NCBI GenBank assembly: GCA_002729875.1
Contig: PBZD01000003.1
Coordinates: forward strand, 1 to 38,796
Direction of reading: 5' to 3'
DNA length: 38,796 nucleotides
Origin: Chromatiales bacterium
GTDB taxonomy: Bacteria > Pseudomonadota > Gammaproteobacteria > Steroidobacterales > GCA-2729495
The notes beneath the pieces are model-generated. The model saw only the letters and a list, made by a program, of their open reading frames with translations, was not told where the DNA came from and searched no databases. Both the position numbers and the translations under genes were made by a program. Of the stretch, positions 11,584 to 19,828 are shown piece by piece; the first letter of the stretch is position 1, and each line of letters starts with the position of its first letter.

Positions 11584-12501
11584 GTGAAGGTATTAGTGAC
11601 TGGTGGAGCAGGGTATGTCGGGGTTGTGTTAAGCAAAGCTCTGTTGGATCAGGCTCATAAGGTAACGATATTAGATAATTTTATGTATGGTTATGATTCG
11701 GTGATGCATCTGATTCCAAATCATAATCTTAGTGTGATCAAGCGCGATATTCGGAACGATTTGAGTGATCTTATTAAGGATTATGATGCTATTTTTCATC
11801 TTGCCGGAATCAGCGGCTATCCAGCATGTGAAGCAAATCCCAGTGCCGCACACTATATTAATGTCGATGCCACCAGGAAACTTGTAGATCTATTGTCAAA
11901 GGATCAGCTTTTGGTCAACGCATCTACAACATCTTTCTACGGTAATACAGACGCCATATGCACGGAGGAGACGCCGATAAAACCCACCAGCCTCTATGGG
12001 ATTACGAAGCACCAGGCAGAAGAGGTGATGATGGAAAGGGAAAATTCAATTTCTCTGAGATTCGCCACAATTTTTGGCGTCAGCCCAAAGATGCGCGTTG
12101 ACCTGTTGGCCAATGACTTTGCCTATCGGGCGGTACATGAGCGATGCATTGTTCTGTTTGAGCCACTTGCGCGAAGGACGTTTATGCATATTAACGATGC
12201 CGTGCAGGCATATCTGTTCGCTCTCGAGCATTCGCAAGCCATGCAGGGGCATATCTATAATGCGGGTAAGGAAGAGATGAACTTCACCAAACTTGAGATT
12301 GCCGAGCAATTGAAAGCGATTACGAATTGTGAGCTGATTCAGACAAAAATTGACGATCCGGATATGCGAAGTTTTACCATCTCATTTGAGAAAATAAGGC
12401 AGCTTGGTTACAAAACTACCTGTTCCATGGAGCAGGGCATTGAAGAACTTGTCGAGCTGTACCAGTTTTATAAACCGTTCTCTACCTACCAAACCATTTA
12501 G
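11584..12501 (+). CDS. NAD-dependent sugar-nucleotide epimerase/dehydratase (extended SDR)
   Basis: The protein has 305 residues from GTG at 11584. This start follows GGAGG with five bases of spacing and gives the canonical opening MKVLVTGGAGYVG. A longer frame from TTG at 11572 overlaps that ribosome binding site and is rejected. GGAGYVG is the NAD-binding glycine motif, HLAGISGYPAC is the family's HLAA segment, and ASTTSFYG plus SLYGITKHQAEE give the serine and the YxxxK catalytic pair. The family acts on UDP-, dTDP- or GDP-sugars in the cytosol; which one is not clear. It is the first gene of an operon with a cupin, an aminotransferase and a methyltransferase, which suggests an amino- or deoxy-sugar pathway. 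Confidence 0.88.
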   Translation: MKVLVTGGAGYVGVVLSKALLDQAHKVTILDNFMYGYDSVMHLIPNHNLSVIKRDIRNDLSDLIKDYDAIFHLAGISGYPACEANPSAAHYINVDATRKLVDLLSKDQLLVNASTTSFYGNTDAICTEETPIKPTSLYGITKHQAEEVMMERENSISLRFATIFGVSPKMRVDLLANDFAYRAVHERCIVLFEPLARRTFMHINDAVQAYLFALEHSQAMQGHIYNAGKEEMNFTKLEIAEQLKAITNCELIQTKIDDPDMRSFTISFEKIRQLGYKTTCSMEQGIEELVELYQFYKPFSTYQTI

Positions 12502-12533
12502 TTGCAGCAGGTGTGGAATAATCTGAAGAGCCT

Positions 12534-12932
12534 ATGGAAATTATCAAACAAGACGATCGCATCATGGCGATTATTCACCGTGCTGAGGACTGGAGTGAGG
12601 GTCTTAATTTCATAACGCCCGATTCTCTTTTTATTCAGGTCGGAACCTGGCAGTACGATAAAGGCACTCATTTGGATTCTCATATTCATAAGGAATATGA
12701 AAGACCGGTTACAAAAACTCACGAAATGGCCTATGTAAAGAAAGGTCGTCTGAAATTATTTATTTATGATGAGGAAAGAAAGAAAGTCGGTGACTATATT
12801 CTTGGGGCAGGAGACTTCGTGGTCCTGGCTGAAGGAGGGCATGGGTACGAGATCCTTGAGGATGACACCCAGGTTCTGGAGGCGAAAACAGGGCCTTTTG
12901 TGAGCGTTGATAAAGACAAGGAGAAGTTCTGA
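12534..12932 (+). CDS. Cupin-fold protein of the sugar operon
   Basis: The 132-residue protein carries a single cupin domain. Motif 1 is seen as HLDSHIHKEYERPVTKTHEM and motif 2 as GDFVVLAEGGHGYEIL, giving His and Glu residues that could hold a metal. It begins 32 bases after the epimerase stop and ends directly against the start of the aminotransferase. Cupins in such operons are often sugar epimerases, isomerases or sugar-acid-binding proteins. This sequence is shorter than RmlC and not clearly FdtA/WxcM-like, so a specific reaction is not assigned. Confidence 0.75.
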   Translation: MEIIKQDDRIMAIIHRAEDWSEGLNFITPDSLFIQVGTWQYDKGTHLDSHIHKEYERPVTKTHEMAYVKKGRLKLFIYDEERKKVGDYILGAGDFVVLAEGGHGYEILEDDTQVLEAKTGPFVSVDKDKEKF

Positions 12933-14027
12933 GTGCCGGCCCAGGATTTTATTCCGCAGATGGAGCCTTGTCTCGACGAAAAAGAAGTCGAGGCCATGAC
13001 TCGATACCTGCAATCCGGAGGATGGCTGACCGAATTCAGGGAGACCCAGGAATTTGAGCGACGTATTGCAGAGTATACGGGTGCCCGTTTTTGTTTCGCA
13101 GTCAACAACGGAACCATTGCTTTAACTTCATCTTTGCTCGCGTTTGGTATCGGGGTTGGTGATGAGGTTCTGGTGCCGGATCTAACTATGATAGCTACAG
13201 CCAATTGCGCAACGCTTATCGGGGCAAAGCCAATATTTGTCGATATTGATAAGTCGTCGCTATGCATGGACATTGAGAAGGCAGCTGAAGCAATCACGCC
13301 CAGAACAAAGGCATTGATTCATGTTTCTTTTAACGGTCGAGCAAATGATTTAGATGAGTTCATAGAGCTTTGCCGACGTAAAGATATTTATTTAATTGAG
13401 GATGCCGCCCAGTCTTTGGGCTCGACCTGCAAAGGCAGGCATTTAGGAACATTCGGAGAGATAGGCGTTTTTTCCTTTAGTTCGCCGAAGATTATTACTA
13501 CTGGTCAGGGTGGGGCTCTCGTTACGGATGATGAAAATATCGCCGCTCGTCTCGGGAAAATAAAGGACTTTGGCAGGCTGGGGGGCGGGAACGACGTACA
13601 TGACTCGATCGGCTACAATTTTAAATTTACTGATCTTCAGGCAGTTATCGGCAACACGCAAATGAGCAATCTGGATTGGAGAGTTAGTAGAAAAAAAGAG
13701 ATATACAATATTTATTCAGATCGACTTTATGACATAGAGGCGTTAGAGCTTATTCCTACGGAAACAGACGAAACGACACCGTGGTTTATTGATGTTTACG
13801 TTGATAATCGGGATATTTTGCAGGATTATTTAACTCAGAACGGGTTCGGGTCTCGGCCTATTTATCCGCCCATTCATTCTCAGCGTGCCTATGGTTATGG
13901 CGCTTCTTTTCCTGTCACAGAGCACTACTCATCAAGAGGGCTGTGGCTTCCTTCTTCACTTCTCCTGACTGATGACGAAATTAATAGAATTTGCGATACA
14001 GTGAAGAAGTATTTCCGGGAGCTATAG
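12933..14027 (+). CDS. DegT/DnrJ/EryC1/StrS-family sugar aminotransferase
   Basis: This 364-residue PLP enzyme is normally active on keto-sugar nucleotides, using glutamate as amino donor. Lys186 in FSFSSPKIITTGQGG is the PLP lysine. Asp157 in LIEDAAQSLGS contacts the cofactor ring. NNGTIALTSSLLAFGIGVGD near residue 60 is the phosphate-binding and substrate region, and NFKFTDLQAVIG is the conserved C-terminal segment. The start is GTG at 12933, immediately after the cupin TGA, with AAGGAGAAG upstream, so translation is probably coupled. It supports an amino-sugar product for this operon. The typical HxxG motif reads HVSFNGRANDL here, a normal variant. Confidence 0.9.
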   Translation: MPAQDFIPQMEPCLDEKEVEAMTRYLQSGGWLTEFRETQEFERRIAEYTGARFCFAVNNGTIALTSSLLAFGIGVGDEVLVPDLTMIATANCATLIGAKPIFVDIDKSSLCMDIEKAAEAITPRTKALIHVSFNGRANDLDEFIELCRRKDIYLIEDAAQSLGSTCKGRHLGTFGEIGVFSFSSPKIITTGQGGALVTDDENIAARLGKIKDFGRLGGGNDVHDSIGYNFKFTDLQAVIGNTQMSNLDWRVSRKKEIYNIYSDRLYDIEALELIPTETDETTPWFIDVYVDNRDILQDYLTQNGFGSRPIYPPIHSQRAYGYGASFPVTEHYSSRGLWLPSSLLLTDDEINRICDTVKKYFREL

Positions 14028-14029
14028 TT

Positions 14030-14581
14030 TTGCTGCAACTTCATCTGGGATGCGGTGAACGCTACATACCTGGTTTTGTTCATGTTGATCTGGCCGAGCA
14101 TTCGCACATTGATAAACAGTGTGATGTTCGTGATTTGTCCTTCCTGGAGGATAAACAGGTCGATTTGATTTATGCGTGCCATGTTCTTGAGTATTTTGAC
14201 GGTCTGGAAGTCGTCGATGTTCTAAAGGAATGGAGGCGGGTTTTGAAACCGGGGGGGATTCTTCGCCTGGCTGTTCCAGATTTTAGTGCGCTGATTAAAG
14301 TTTATGAACTGACCGGCGATTTAAAAAATGTACTCGGTCCCTTGTATGGGAGAAGAGAGATCCCGGGGACAAAGCCTCTGAGCCGGATTTATCACAAGAC
14401 GGTTTATGATTATGAATCTTTGCGGCAGATTCTCCAATCATGCGGTTTCAAGGACGTTCAAAGGTATGACTGGAGAGAAACCATTCATAAGAACCATGAC
14501 GATCATTCGCAGGCATATTTTCCGCACATGGATAAAGAGAATGGCCTCCTGATCAGCCTGAATGTTGAAACATATCGCTAA
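14030..14581 (+). CDS. Class I SAM-dependent methyltransferase
   Basis: The protein has 183 residues from TTG at 14030. That start sits eight bases after GGGAG (14017-14021) and two bases after the aminotransferase stop. It gives MLQLHLGCGERYIPG, so the SAM-binding motif I (LHLGCGE) falls at the very N-terminus, as in many predicted methyltransferases of surface-glycan clusters. VDLIYACHVLEYF is motif II and VLKPGGILRLAVPDF is motif III. A longer frame from 13991 would overlap the aminotransferase and is unlikely. The acceptor may be the sugar made by the operon; that is inference from context only. Confidence 0.82.
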   Translation: MLQLHLGCGERYIPGFVHVDLAEHSHIDKQCDVRDLSFLEDKQVDLIYACHVLEYFDGLEVVDVLKEWRRVLKPGGILRLAVPDFSALIKVYELTGDLKNVLGPLYGRREIPGTKPLSRIYHKTVYDYESLRQILQSCGFKDVQRYDWRETIHKNHDDHSQAYFPHMDKENGLLISLNVETYR

Positions 14582-14714
14582 AGCCCGTCTGTGCCGGGAT
14601 TAAGAACTTATAATCGGCACATAGGTGTTCCTGAATTCAGTGGGCCTGCTCCTGTAAAAATTATCCATGCCAAAGCCTGGGCCGTGTTGGTGTCGGGTGG
14701 CCTGGTAATGAGCA

Positions 14715-15629
14715 TTATTTGTCGTGTGTGGTGTAGTGGCAGCGCACGCAGTCATGATTCTGATCCAGTTCGAGGATAACATCAGAAATTTCCGGTAGTG
14801 TGGCAAAGCCGGTTCTGGTCAGTCGTTCATAGTGCTGCATAAACTCAGCAAGTTGTTTTCGATCCATGATGCCGGGGTCATCATTGGCGGAACTTGCGGC
14901 AAGTTTTTCTTCTTGCACAAGGCGCCAGCGAAATACAGCCTCAAAGTCGGGTGCCTGTAAAAAGAACAGGTAATCCAGTTTGGCAAATAAAGTTTCATAC
15001 CCGGTCTCAAGTTGCCTGTTCACATGCTGCCGCCACGTGCCGGTCGGATCCCTGTCACGTTCAAGTTGATTGACTGGTTTCGATAATGCGGCTGAGGTTT
15101 GTGCCGAACTGCCGACACACCATCCTTCAAGAATTATGAGATCGATCGGGCCGGTCACAACAGGCCAGGTCTCTGCGGCAGCGCGATCATCCTGTGCTTT
15201 GTCAAATCGTGGCAAGGGCAATGTATTTAGTGAGTCGAGGCTGCCAAGTTCCTCGATGCAGGTCGATAGTAATTGCAGATCGTGCGTGCCGGGGACACCT
15301 CGAGTCATTAGCAACGGGTGGATCGTCTTGCTTAGCTTTCTACGTTCTTCTTTCGTCAGGTAAAAATCGTCAATTGACAGCACTGCGACGCGCCAGTTAT
15401 CAGCTTCGGTGAGCGCAAGTTTCAGGTAATCTGCCAGCGTTGATTTGCCGGTTCCCTGGGCACCGTTTATACCGAGCAACAGGGTCTCTCCGGTTTTCTG
15501 CTGTTGTTGCAGCCATGAGACCAAGGGGTTGTAGTGTTTATCAATCAGGCGATTAAATTCTTTCGGTAATTGATGTTGGCGAATAAAATTATTTATGTTT
15601 GGTTTCATAATCATGAGCAGTCTATGCAT
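14715..15629 (-). CDS. D-glycerate 3-kinase-like P-loop kinase
   Basis: This 304-residue cytosolic kinase is related to plant-type glycerate kinase GLYK and bacterial YggC-like proteins. LLGINGAQGTGKSTLADYL is the Walker A motif. LSIDDFYLTKEERRKL and RGVPGTHDLQLL are characteristic of the family and shared with pantothenate/uridine-type kinases. DLIILEGWCVG holds the Walker B-like segment. The expected reaction is ATP-dependent phosphorylation of D-glycerate to 3-phosphoglycerate, linking photorespiratory, serine or glyoxylate carbon to glycolysis. Three in-frame ATGs (15629, 15614, 15608) are possible starts and no ribosome binding site decides between them. It converges with the methyltransferase gene. 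Confidence 0.82.
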   Translation of the reverse strand: MHRLLMIMKPNINNFIRQHQLPKEFNRLIDKHYNPLVSWLQQQQKTGETLLLGINGAQGTGKSTLADYLKLALTEADNWRVAVLSIDDFYLTKEERRKLSKTIHPLLMTRGVPGTHDLQLLSTCIEELGSLDSLNTLPLPRFDKAQDDRAAAETWPVVTGPIDLIILEGWCVGSSAQTSAALSKPVNQLERDRDPTGTWRQHVNRQLETGYETLFAKLDYLFFLQAPDFEAVFRWRLVQEEKLAASSANDDPGIMDRKQLAEFMQHYERLTRTGFATLPEISDVILELDQNHDCVRCHYTTHDK

Positions 15630-15720
15630 TAATGCTGATCAGTAGGTTCCCGCAAATAGAGATACAAAATCCCTAACCAGATCCATTAATTGTAGCGAGT
15701 TATGCTGGCCATGAGTGCTG

Positions 15721-16737
15721 TTACTGAATGGCAGGCAGGATGCGTTCGCCGATTAGTCTGATGCCCTGCTCCGGATAATTTTTTACTTCCAGACAGATTT
15801 CGGTTAGGCCGATGTCTTTGAATTCAAGCAGGTGTTCGATTATTCGGTCGAGGTCGTCAACACCACCCGTCAGTGTCAGGTTATCGACACACTGATCCAG
15901 CAATTCATCGGGTACGCCGTCGACAGAGCTCTCGTTTTTCGAAGCCATGGCATAAATCTGTGGGATGTGCTCGAGGATGATTGCGAAATCTTCTGCGCTC
16001 ATAAATTCACGCATCATGTATTCACGGAAAATTGCACGGAAGCCGATCCAGCGTTTTGCTTCATGCCGTGCTTCTTCGGGATCGTCATAAACATACCAGG
16101 CCATGAAATTGTTGCAACGAAAGCCTGCGGGTGAGCGACCAATTTCGGCCATGCGCTCATGTACGGTATTTATCGCGCTACGCGACAGTGAAGGTGACAG
16201 GTCGCTCATGAAAATACCGTCCGCAAATTTTGCAGCCATTTGTAACATTTGTGGGCGGTTTGCACCGGCATAGAGGACGGGGGGTTCGGCCGTAACCCAT
16301 TGTGGATCATAGTTGCTTATTCTGAATAACTCTCCCTCGTAACTGAACGGGCGGCTGGTGCACATGCCTTTGACAATTTCGAGGCACTCACGAACATAGC
16401 GGACTCGTTTTTCAAATGGAATGTCCAGCGCCATGACAACTTCGCCGCCGCCGCCGATCATTGTTTGTGCGCGGCCGTTGGCAATCTCATTCAGTGTCAG
16501 CAACGCCATACCTATTCGATATGGGTGCATCTCGTATGCATTAAGCGCCATGGGTGCGACCCGGACAGATGTCGAGCGGCGCGCGAGGTCGGACATATTC
16601 GTTAGCGGATCGCGGCCATCGAGATAGCTCGCATTCCAGACCGTGCGGATACCGTACTGTTCGGCTAACAGGCCGAGTTCGGTCAACCGGTTCTGAGGCA
16701 GGGAGGAATCTAATACGAGATCAATGTCAATTGTCAT
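15721..16737 (-). CDS. LLM-class (luciferase-like) flavin-dependent oxidoreductase
   Basis: This 338-residue TIM-barrel protein belongs to the bacterial luciferase/F420-dependent reductase superfamily. ELGLLAEQYGIRTVWNAS opens the fold. GRAQTMIGGGGEV corresponds to the glycine-rich segment after strand 4. PPVLYAGANRPQMLQMAAKFADGIFM is the conserved phosphate-binding and strand 6-7 region. Such enzymes use FMNH2 or F420 to oxidise or reduce small organic molecules; the substrate is unknown. Its start at 16737 overlaps the end of the upstream ABM-domain gene by 11 bases, so the two are co-translated. Sequence does not settle whether FMN or F420 is used. Confidence 0.85.
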   Translation of the reverse strand: MTIDIDLVLDSSLPQNRLTELGLLAEQYGIRTVWNASYLDGRDPLTNMSDLARRSTSVRVAPMALNAYEMHPYRIGMALLTLNEIANGRAQTMIGGGGEVVMALDIPFEKRVRYVRECLEIVKGMCTSRPFSYEGELFRISNYDPQWVTAEPPVLYAGANRPQMLQMAAKFADGIFMSDLSPSLSRSAINTVHERMAEIGRSPAGFRCNNFMAWYVYDDPEEARHEAKRWIGFRAIFREYMMREFMSAEDFAIILEHIPQIYAMASKNESSVDGVPDELLDQCVDNLTLTGGVDDLDRIIEHLLEFKDIGLTEICLEVKNYPEQGIRLIGERILPAIQ

Positions 16738-17038
16738 GCGCCGGCTTTATGAGTCGAATATCCGTGCCCAAAAAGTGGCTTGGTTTACTCTCCAGCATGT
16801 CGACAGCTTCATTCAGCGCTTGTTTGAAAATGTCAGACTTTACAAAATCAGCAAATTTGCTTTTTGTTTCCCAATTTGAGTAAATCATCATCGAATTAGG
16901 TTGAAAAACGTCCGCAAAGAGTTTTGTCTCAACATGGCCGTCACAGTTCTTCATCGTGTCGATCAACTGCATCAAGGAATTCTTGAAATCTTCGATACAT
17001 CCGTGCTTCACCTCGTAGTTGAGGCCAAATGTTTGCAT
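16727..17038 (-). CDS. Antibiotic biosynthesis monooxygenase (ABM) domain protein
   Basis: This small 103-residue protein has the ferredoxin-like alpha/beta ABM fold pattern. It opens with LNYEVKHGCIEDFKNSLMQL, then GHVETKLFADVFQPNSMMIYSNWETKSKFADF, then a helix and ending strand. The family includes quinol monooxygenases (YgiN) and heme-degrading IsdG-like proteins. The absence of a clear heme-binding NWxxxH set leaves a monooxygenase or dimeric accessory role open. The ATG at 17038 follows GAGAGGG. It overlaps the luciferase-like gene downstream, so a two-component oxidation of an organic substrate is a reasonable inference. Confidence 0.75.
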   Translation of the reverse strand: MQTFGLNYEVKHGCIEDFKNSLMQLIDTMKNCDGHVETKLFADVFQPNSMMIYSNWETKSKFADFVKSDIFKQALNEAVDMLESKPSHFLGTDIRLIKPAHDN

Positions 17039-17449
17039 ATTTCCCTCTCCGGTATTTCTTGAGCTTCAGGTTGCGTATATTCTACCCCGTTAATTAATGG
17101 GACTGACCGCATATTTTTTGCCAGATAATTTTAAGAAAGATAATTGTACTTACTAATCAGTAGTTTAGGAGTATTTGACGGTAAATGCCATGCCGCGTAA
17201 TCAGGTCATTGTCCACGGTGCAGCTAATGCGCATTTCATCTTTATCGTCGTGAGGGTTTGGTGAGACATACAGAATGTTTTGCATATTTCATATCAGTCA
17301 TCTGTCAGTGAGCAATATTTTTTTTAAAATTGATAAAATAGAGTTTAAGGATGTTGTTATGTATGCGATCAGTTGTGGTGGTTGGTTCGACTTCTACTGA
17401 TTTCTAACTGGCTGACTCTAAACCGGATGTAATTTTTGCGAGCGCACCC
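17039..17449. other. AT-rich divergent intergenic region
   Basis: A gene-free stretch of 411 bases separates the divergent ABM/LLM operon and fdxA. It is visibly AT-rich and must hold both promoters. I see no clear -35/-10 pair, no operator palindrome and no encoded peptide that I can support. Confidence 0.4.
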
Positions 17450-17773
17450 ATGCCTTTTGTTGTTACCGAAAACTGTATTAATTGTAAACACACGCACTGT
17501 GCGGATATTTGCCCGGTGGATAGTTTTTATGAAGGTCCGAATTTTCTTGTGATTGATCCGCGGGAGTGTATTGACTGTGCAATCTGCCCGTCTGCATGCC
17601 CGGTTGATGCCATCATGGAGGAGAGAGAGGTGCCCCAGGAGCAACGGGGATTTATTCGCTTGAATGCAGAGTTGGCAGCCATCTGGCCCAATATCTCCGA
17701 AAAGACCGCGCCACTACCCGATGCTGAGGAATGGGACGGAGTGCCCGATAAATTGAAATTGCTGGAGCGCTAA
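17450..17773 (+). CDS. fdxA: 7Fe ferredoxin (FdxA type)
   Basis: This 107-residue electron carrier matches Azotobacter-type ferredoxin I. Cys9, Cys17 and Cys50 are placed to bind a [3Fe-4S] cluster. Cys21, Cys40, Cys43 and Cys46 are placed to bind a [4Fe-4S] cluster, and Cys12 is the extra free cysteine of the family. The acidic C-terminal extension ([18 protein letters not shown]) is also typical. It is cytosolic; partners in such bacteria are reductases and Fe-S biogenesis enzymes. It stands alone, with convergent MORN-repeat genes downstream after 42 bases. Confidence 0.95.
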   Translation: MPFVVTENCINCKHTHCADICPVDSFYEGPNFLVIDPRECIDCAICPSACPVDAIMEEREVPQEQRGFIRLNAELAAIWPNISEKTAPLPDAEEWDGVPDKLKLLER

Positions 17774-17815
17774 TATTTTTTGGGCAGACCCCGGTTTTCA
17801 GCCAACCTGATGCGG

Positions 17816-18445
17816 CTAGTAGTTTCTTTTTTCTTTCAGGTTGCCGTCTCTATCATAGAACTCCCAAAGACCATCCAGAATACCGTTATTGTAGTTTTCA
17901 GTTTTACCCAGTTGGCCGTTGTCGTAGTAAAACTCCCAGGAGCCTTCCATGTCACCGTCATGGTAGCGACCCTTTTTTCTCAATTGGCCATTTTCATAGT
18001 AGGCCTCCATGGGGCCATCCAGTTTACTAAGGCCATCCAATGAGCCGTGCACATAACTGCCTTTCGAGCGCAGTTGTCCATTTTCATGGTAAGTCTCGAA
18101 AGATCCGTACTGTTCACCATTTCTATAGATTGATTTTTCTTCCAATTGGCCGTTTTCATGGTACCTCTCGAAAATACCATGCGGCCTGCCCCTTATTGAG
18201 CCGCCTTTAACTTTTAATTGTCCGCTCTCGTAGTACATTTCCCAGGGGCCGTCTCGTTTTCCTTTTTTATAATTCCCTTTAAATTCCAGTTGGCCGTTCT
18301 CATAGTACATTTCCCATGGCCCCTCCTGGAGGCCATCTTGATAGCTTCCCTTTGCTTCCAATTGTCGAGCCTTGGCGCCCCATATCCATGGGCCATCCGG
18401 AAGCAAACTAACCAGTTTTAACAGCCAGCGGAATTTTGTAGCCAT
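17816..18445 (-). CDS. MORN_2-type repeat protein, second of a tandem pair
   Basis: The protein has 209 residues. After a basic-hydrophobic N-terminus (FRWLLKLVSLLPDGPW), about seven 24-residue repeats follow with the core GPWEMYYENGQLxxKGxYxxG, ending in a shorter unit. One unit carries a six-residue insertion (GLSKLD) just before GPMEAYYENGQL. The repeats match the MORN_2 pattern, annotated in databases as YwqK-type antitoxin-like. No toxin partner is present, so that label should not be taken as function. The fold should be an elongated beta-hairpin stack. There is no clear signal peptide. It lies 55 bases after a paralogous gene. Confidence 0.8.
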   Translation of the reverse strand: MATKFRWLLKLVSLLPDGPWIWGAKARQLEAKGSYQDGLQEGPWEMYYENGQLEFKGNYKKGKRDGPWEMYYESGQLKVKGGSIRGRPHGIFERYHENGQLEEKSIYRNGEQYGSFETYHENGQLRSKGSYVHGSLDGLSKLDGPMEAYYENGQLRKKGRYHDGDMEGSWEFYYDNGQLGKTENYNNGILDGLWEFYDRDGNLKEKRNY

Positions 18446-18500
18446 AATTCAGTTCTCAAATGGGAAATGGCTCATCCGACCAAGAAAAGATCCTGATGGT

Positions 18501-19388
18501 TTATTGCAGAATGCCATCTTTGTACAATTCAGACGGGCCATCCAGTTCGCCATTATTGAATACACCTCTGGTTTTCAATTGACCATTTTCGTCGTAAGAC
18601 TCATATACACCATCTTGCTTGCCATTTTTGTAGTGTTCTTTAACTATTAAGCGACCTTTTTCACAGAATTCTTCAAAGGGACCCTCTCGCTTTCCGTTTG
18701 TATATTTTCCTGTTGATTTTAACTGGCCGTTTTGGTGGAAAGTTTCCCAGATCGCACCCTGCTTCCCTTCTGTCCAGTTTCCTTTGGATTCCAGTTGACC
18801 GTTATTGTGGAAACTTTCCCACAGGCCATCACGTTTGCCGTTTTTGTAGAGTCCTTTGGATTCCAGTTGACTGTTTTCATGGTATGACCGGTAGTCGCCC
18901 TCGCGTTTATCGTCCTTGTGGCTTCCATGAGACCTTAGCTGACCATTGTGGTAGAAAATTTCAAATGCCCCATTCCGTTTGCCAACTATGTAATTACCTG
19001 TGGATTTTAACTGACCGTTATCGTAGAAGAACGCCCATAGTGCATCTCTCTTCCCGTCAATATAGGTTTGCTTTTCCCGTAACTGACCATTGCTGTGAAA
19101 CCACTCCTGGGGGCCATCTAACTTGTTATCTTTATAATGTCCCTTGAATTTGATCTGACCGGACTCGAAGTATCTCTCCCACGGGCCATTCTCAACCCCG
19201 TATTTGTAGAATCCTTTGGATTCCAGTTGTCCATTCTCGTAGTACGTCTCCCATAGTCCGTCCTGGTGGCCGTCTTTGTAACTGCCGGTTAATTTTATTT
19301 GACCGTTTTCGTGGCGGGATTCAAAGTGGCCATCTGTAGGAGTGCGGTTCAGGAAAGATTTGAACCATGAAAGGATGTTTTTATTCAT
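18501..19388 (-). CDS. MORN_2-type repeat protein, first of a tandem pair
   Basis: The 295-residue protein consists almost wholly of eleven 24-residue repeats plus a partial twelfth. A short N-terminus (NKNILSWFKSFLNRTPTD) precedes them. Examples are GLWETYYENGQLESKGFYKYG and AIWETFHQNGQLKSTGKYTNG. The GQL, aromatic and glycine positions are well kept while other positions vary, as expected of a selected repeat fold. No catalytic residues, membrane segments or signal peptide are visible. Function is unknown; binding of membranes or proteins is plausible for MORN-like stacks. The paralogue immediately downstream suggests tandem duplication. Confidence 0.8.
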   Translation of the reverse strand: MNKNILSWFKSFLNRTPTDGHFESRHENGQIKLTGSYKDGHQDGLWETYYENGQLESKGFYKYGVENGPWERYFESGQIKFKGHYKDNKLDGPQEWFHSNGQLREKQTYIDGKRDALWAFFYDNGQLKSTGNYIVGKRNGAFEIFYHNGQLRSHGSHKDDKREGDYRSYHENSQLESKGLYKNGKRDGLWESFHNNGQLESKGNWTEGKQGAIWETFHQNGQLKSTGKYTNGKREGPFEEFCEKGRLIVKEHYKNGKQDGVYESYDENGQLKTRGVFNNGELDGPSELYKDGILQ

Positions 19389-19828
19389 ATCGGGGTAAAC
19401 ATATTCTGCTATTCAAGCAAAAAATTCCAGTTTGGGTGGATGCTCAAGTTGTGGGATGGATGCTCGGATTGTTGCCGATCTCACCTCTTTGCGGGGCTTC
19501 ATCATCACATCCAAGAATAGCTTAAATCCTAAAGTTGAACTTTTGTGCTGGATTTTCGCAGATGCGTCCCTTGTATTTGAAGCCCCACGGGGGGCAGGTA
19601 TTACTGAGGCTGATGTAGTCAAATTACCGGCAAACACTCACTCTCCGTCTGTTTTATTAGGTTTATTACGTATATACATTGTACCTGCTGCTCTGTAAAT
19701 TACTGAATAGTGATAGTTTTATTAAACTACATTGTAAAATTGACCTTGTAAATTATTTTCTGCTAAAGCTGGAGATTCCCAATTTTGGTTATATTTGATT
19801 TAAGGTCTATATTTTTCTGGGGTTGGTT
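19389..19828. promoter_or_regulatory. Divergent region upstream of the PAS-LuxR gene with repeated TGTAAATTA boxes
   Basis: A gene-free stretch of 440 bases. TGTAAATTA occurs at 19694-19702 and inside TTGTAAATTAT at 19746-19756; a related TACATTGTAAA lies between them near 19729. The longer form recurs exactly upstream of the nitric oxide reductase gene. A 74-codon minus-strand frame (19413-19637) and an 88-codon plus-strand frame cover the same ground. Neither has a convincing ribosome binding site or a family I recognise. Confidence 0.45.

Noticed and set aside
13991-14029. Longer start for the methyltransferase
   Set aside because: It overlaps the aminotransferase; GGGAG at 14017-14021 supports TTG 14030, which puts the SAM motif at the usual N-terminal position.
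17816-19388. Toxin-antitoxin system from the YwqK-like repeats
   Set aside because: No toxin-like gene is adjacent; the label rests only on database naming of MORN_2 repeats.
17816-19388. CRISPR-like array from the regular repeats
   Set aside because: The periodicity is 72 bases in coding frame with diverged sequence and no spacers; it is a protein repeat.
19413-19637. 74-codon minus-strand frame as a gene
   Set aside because: Basic, low-complexity-like product, no ribosome binding site found, and an overlapping frame on the other strand is equally open; unsupported.
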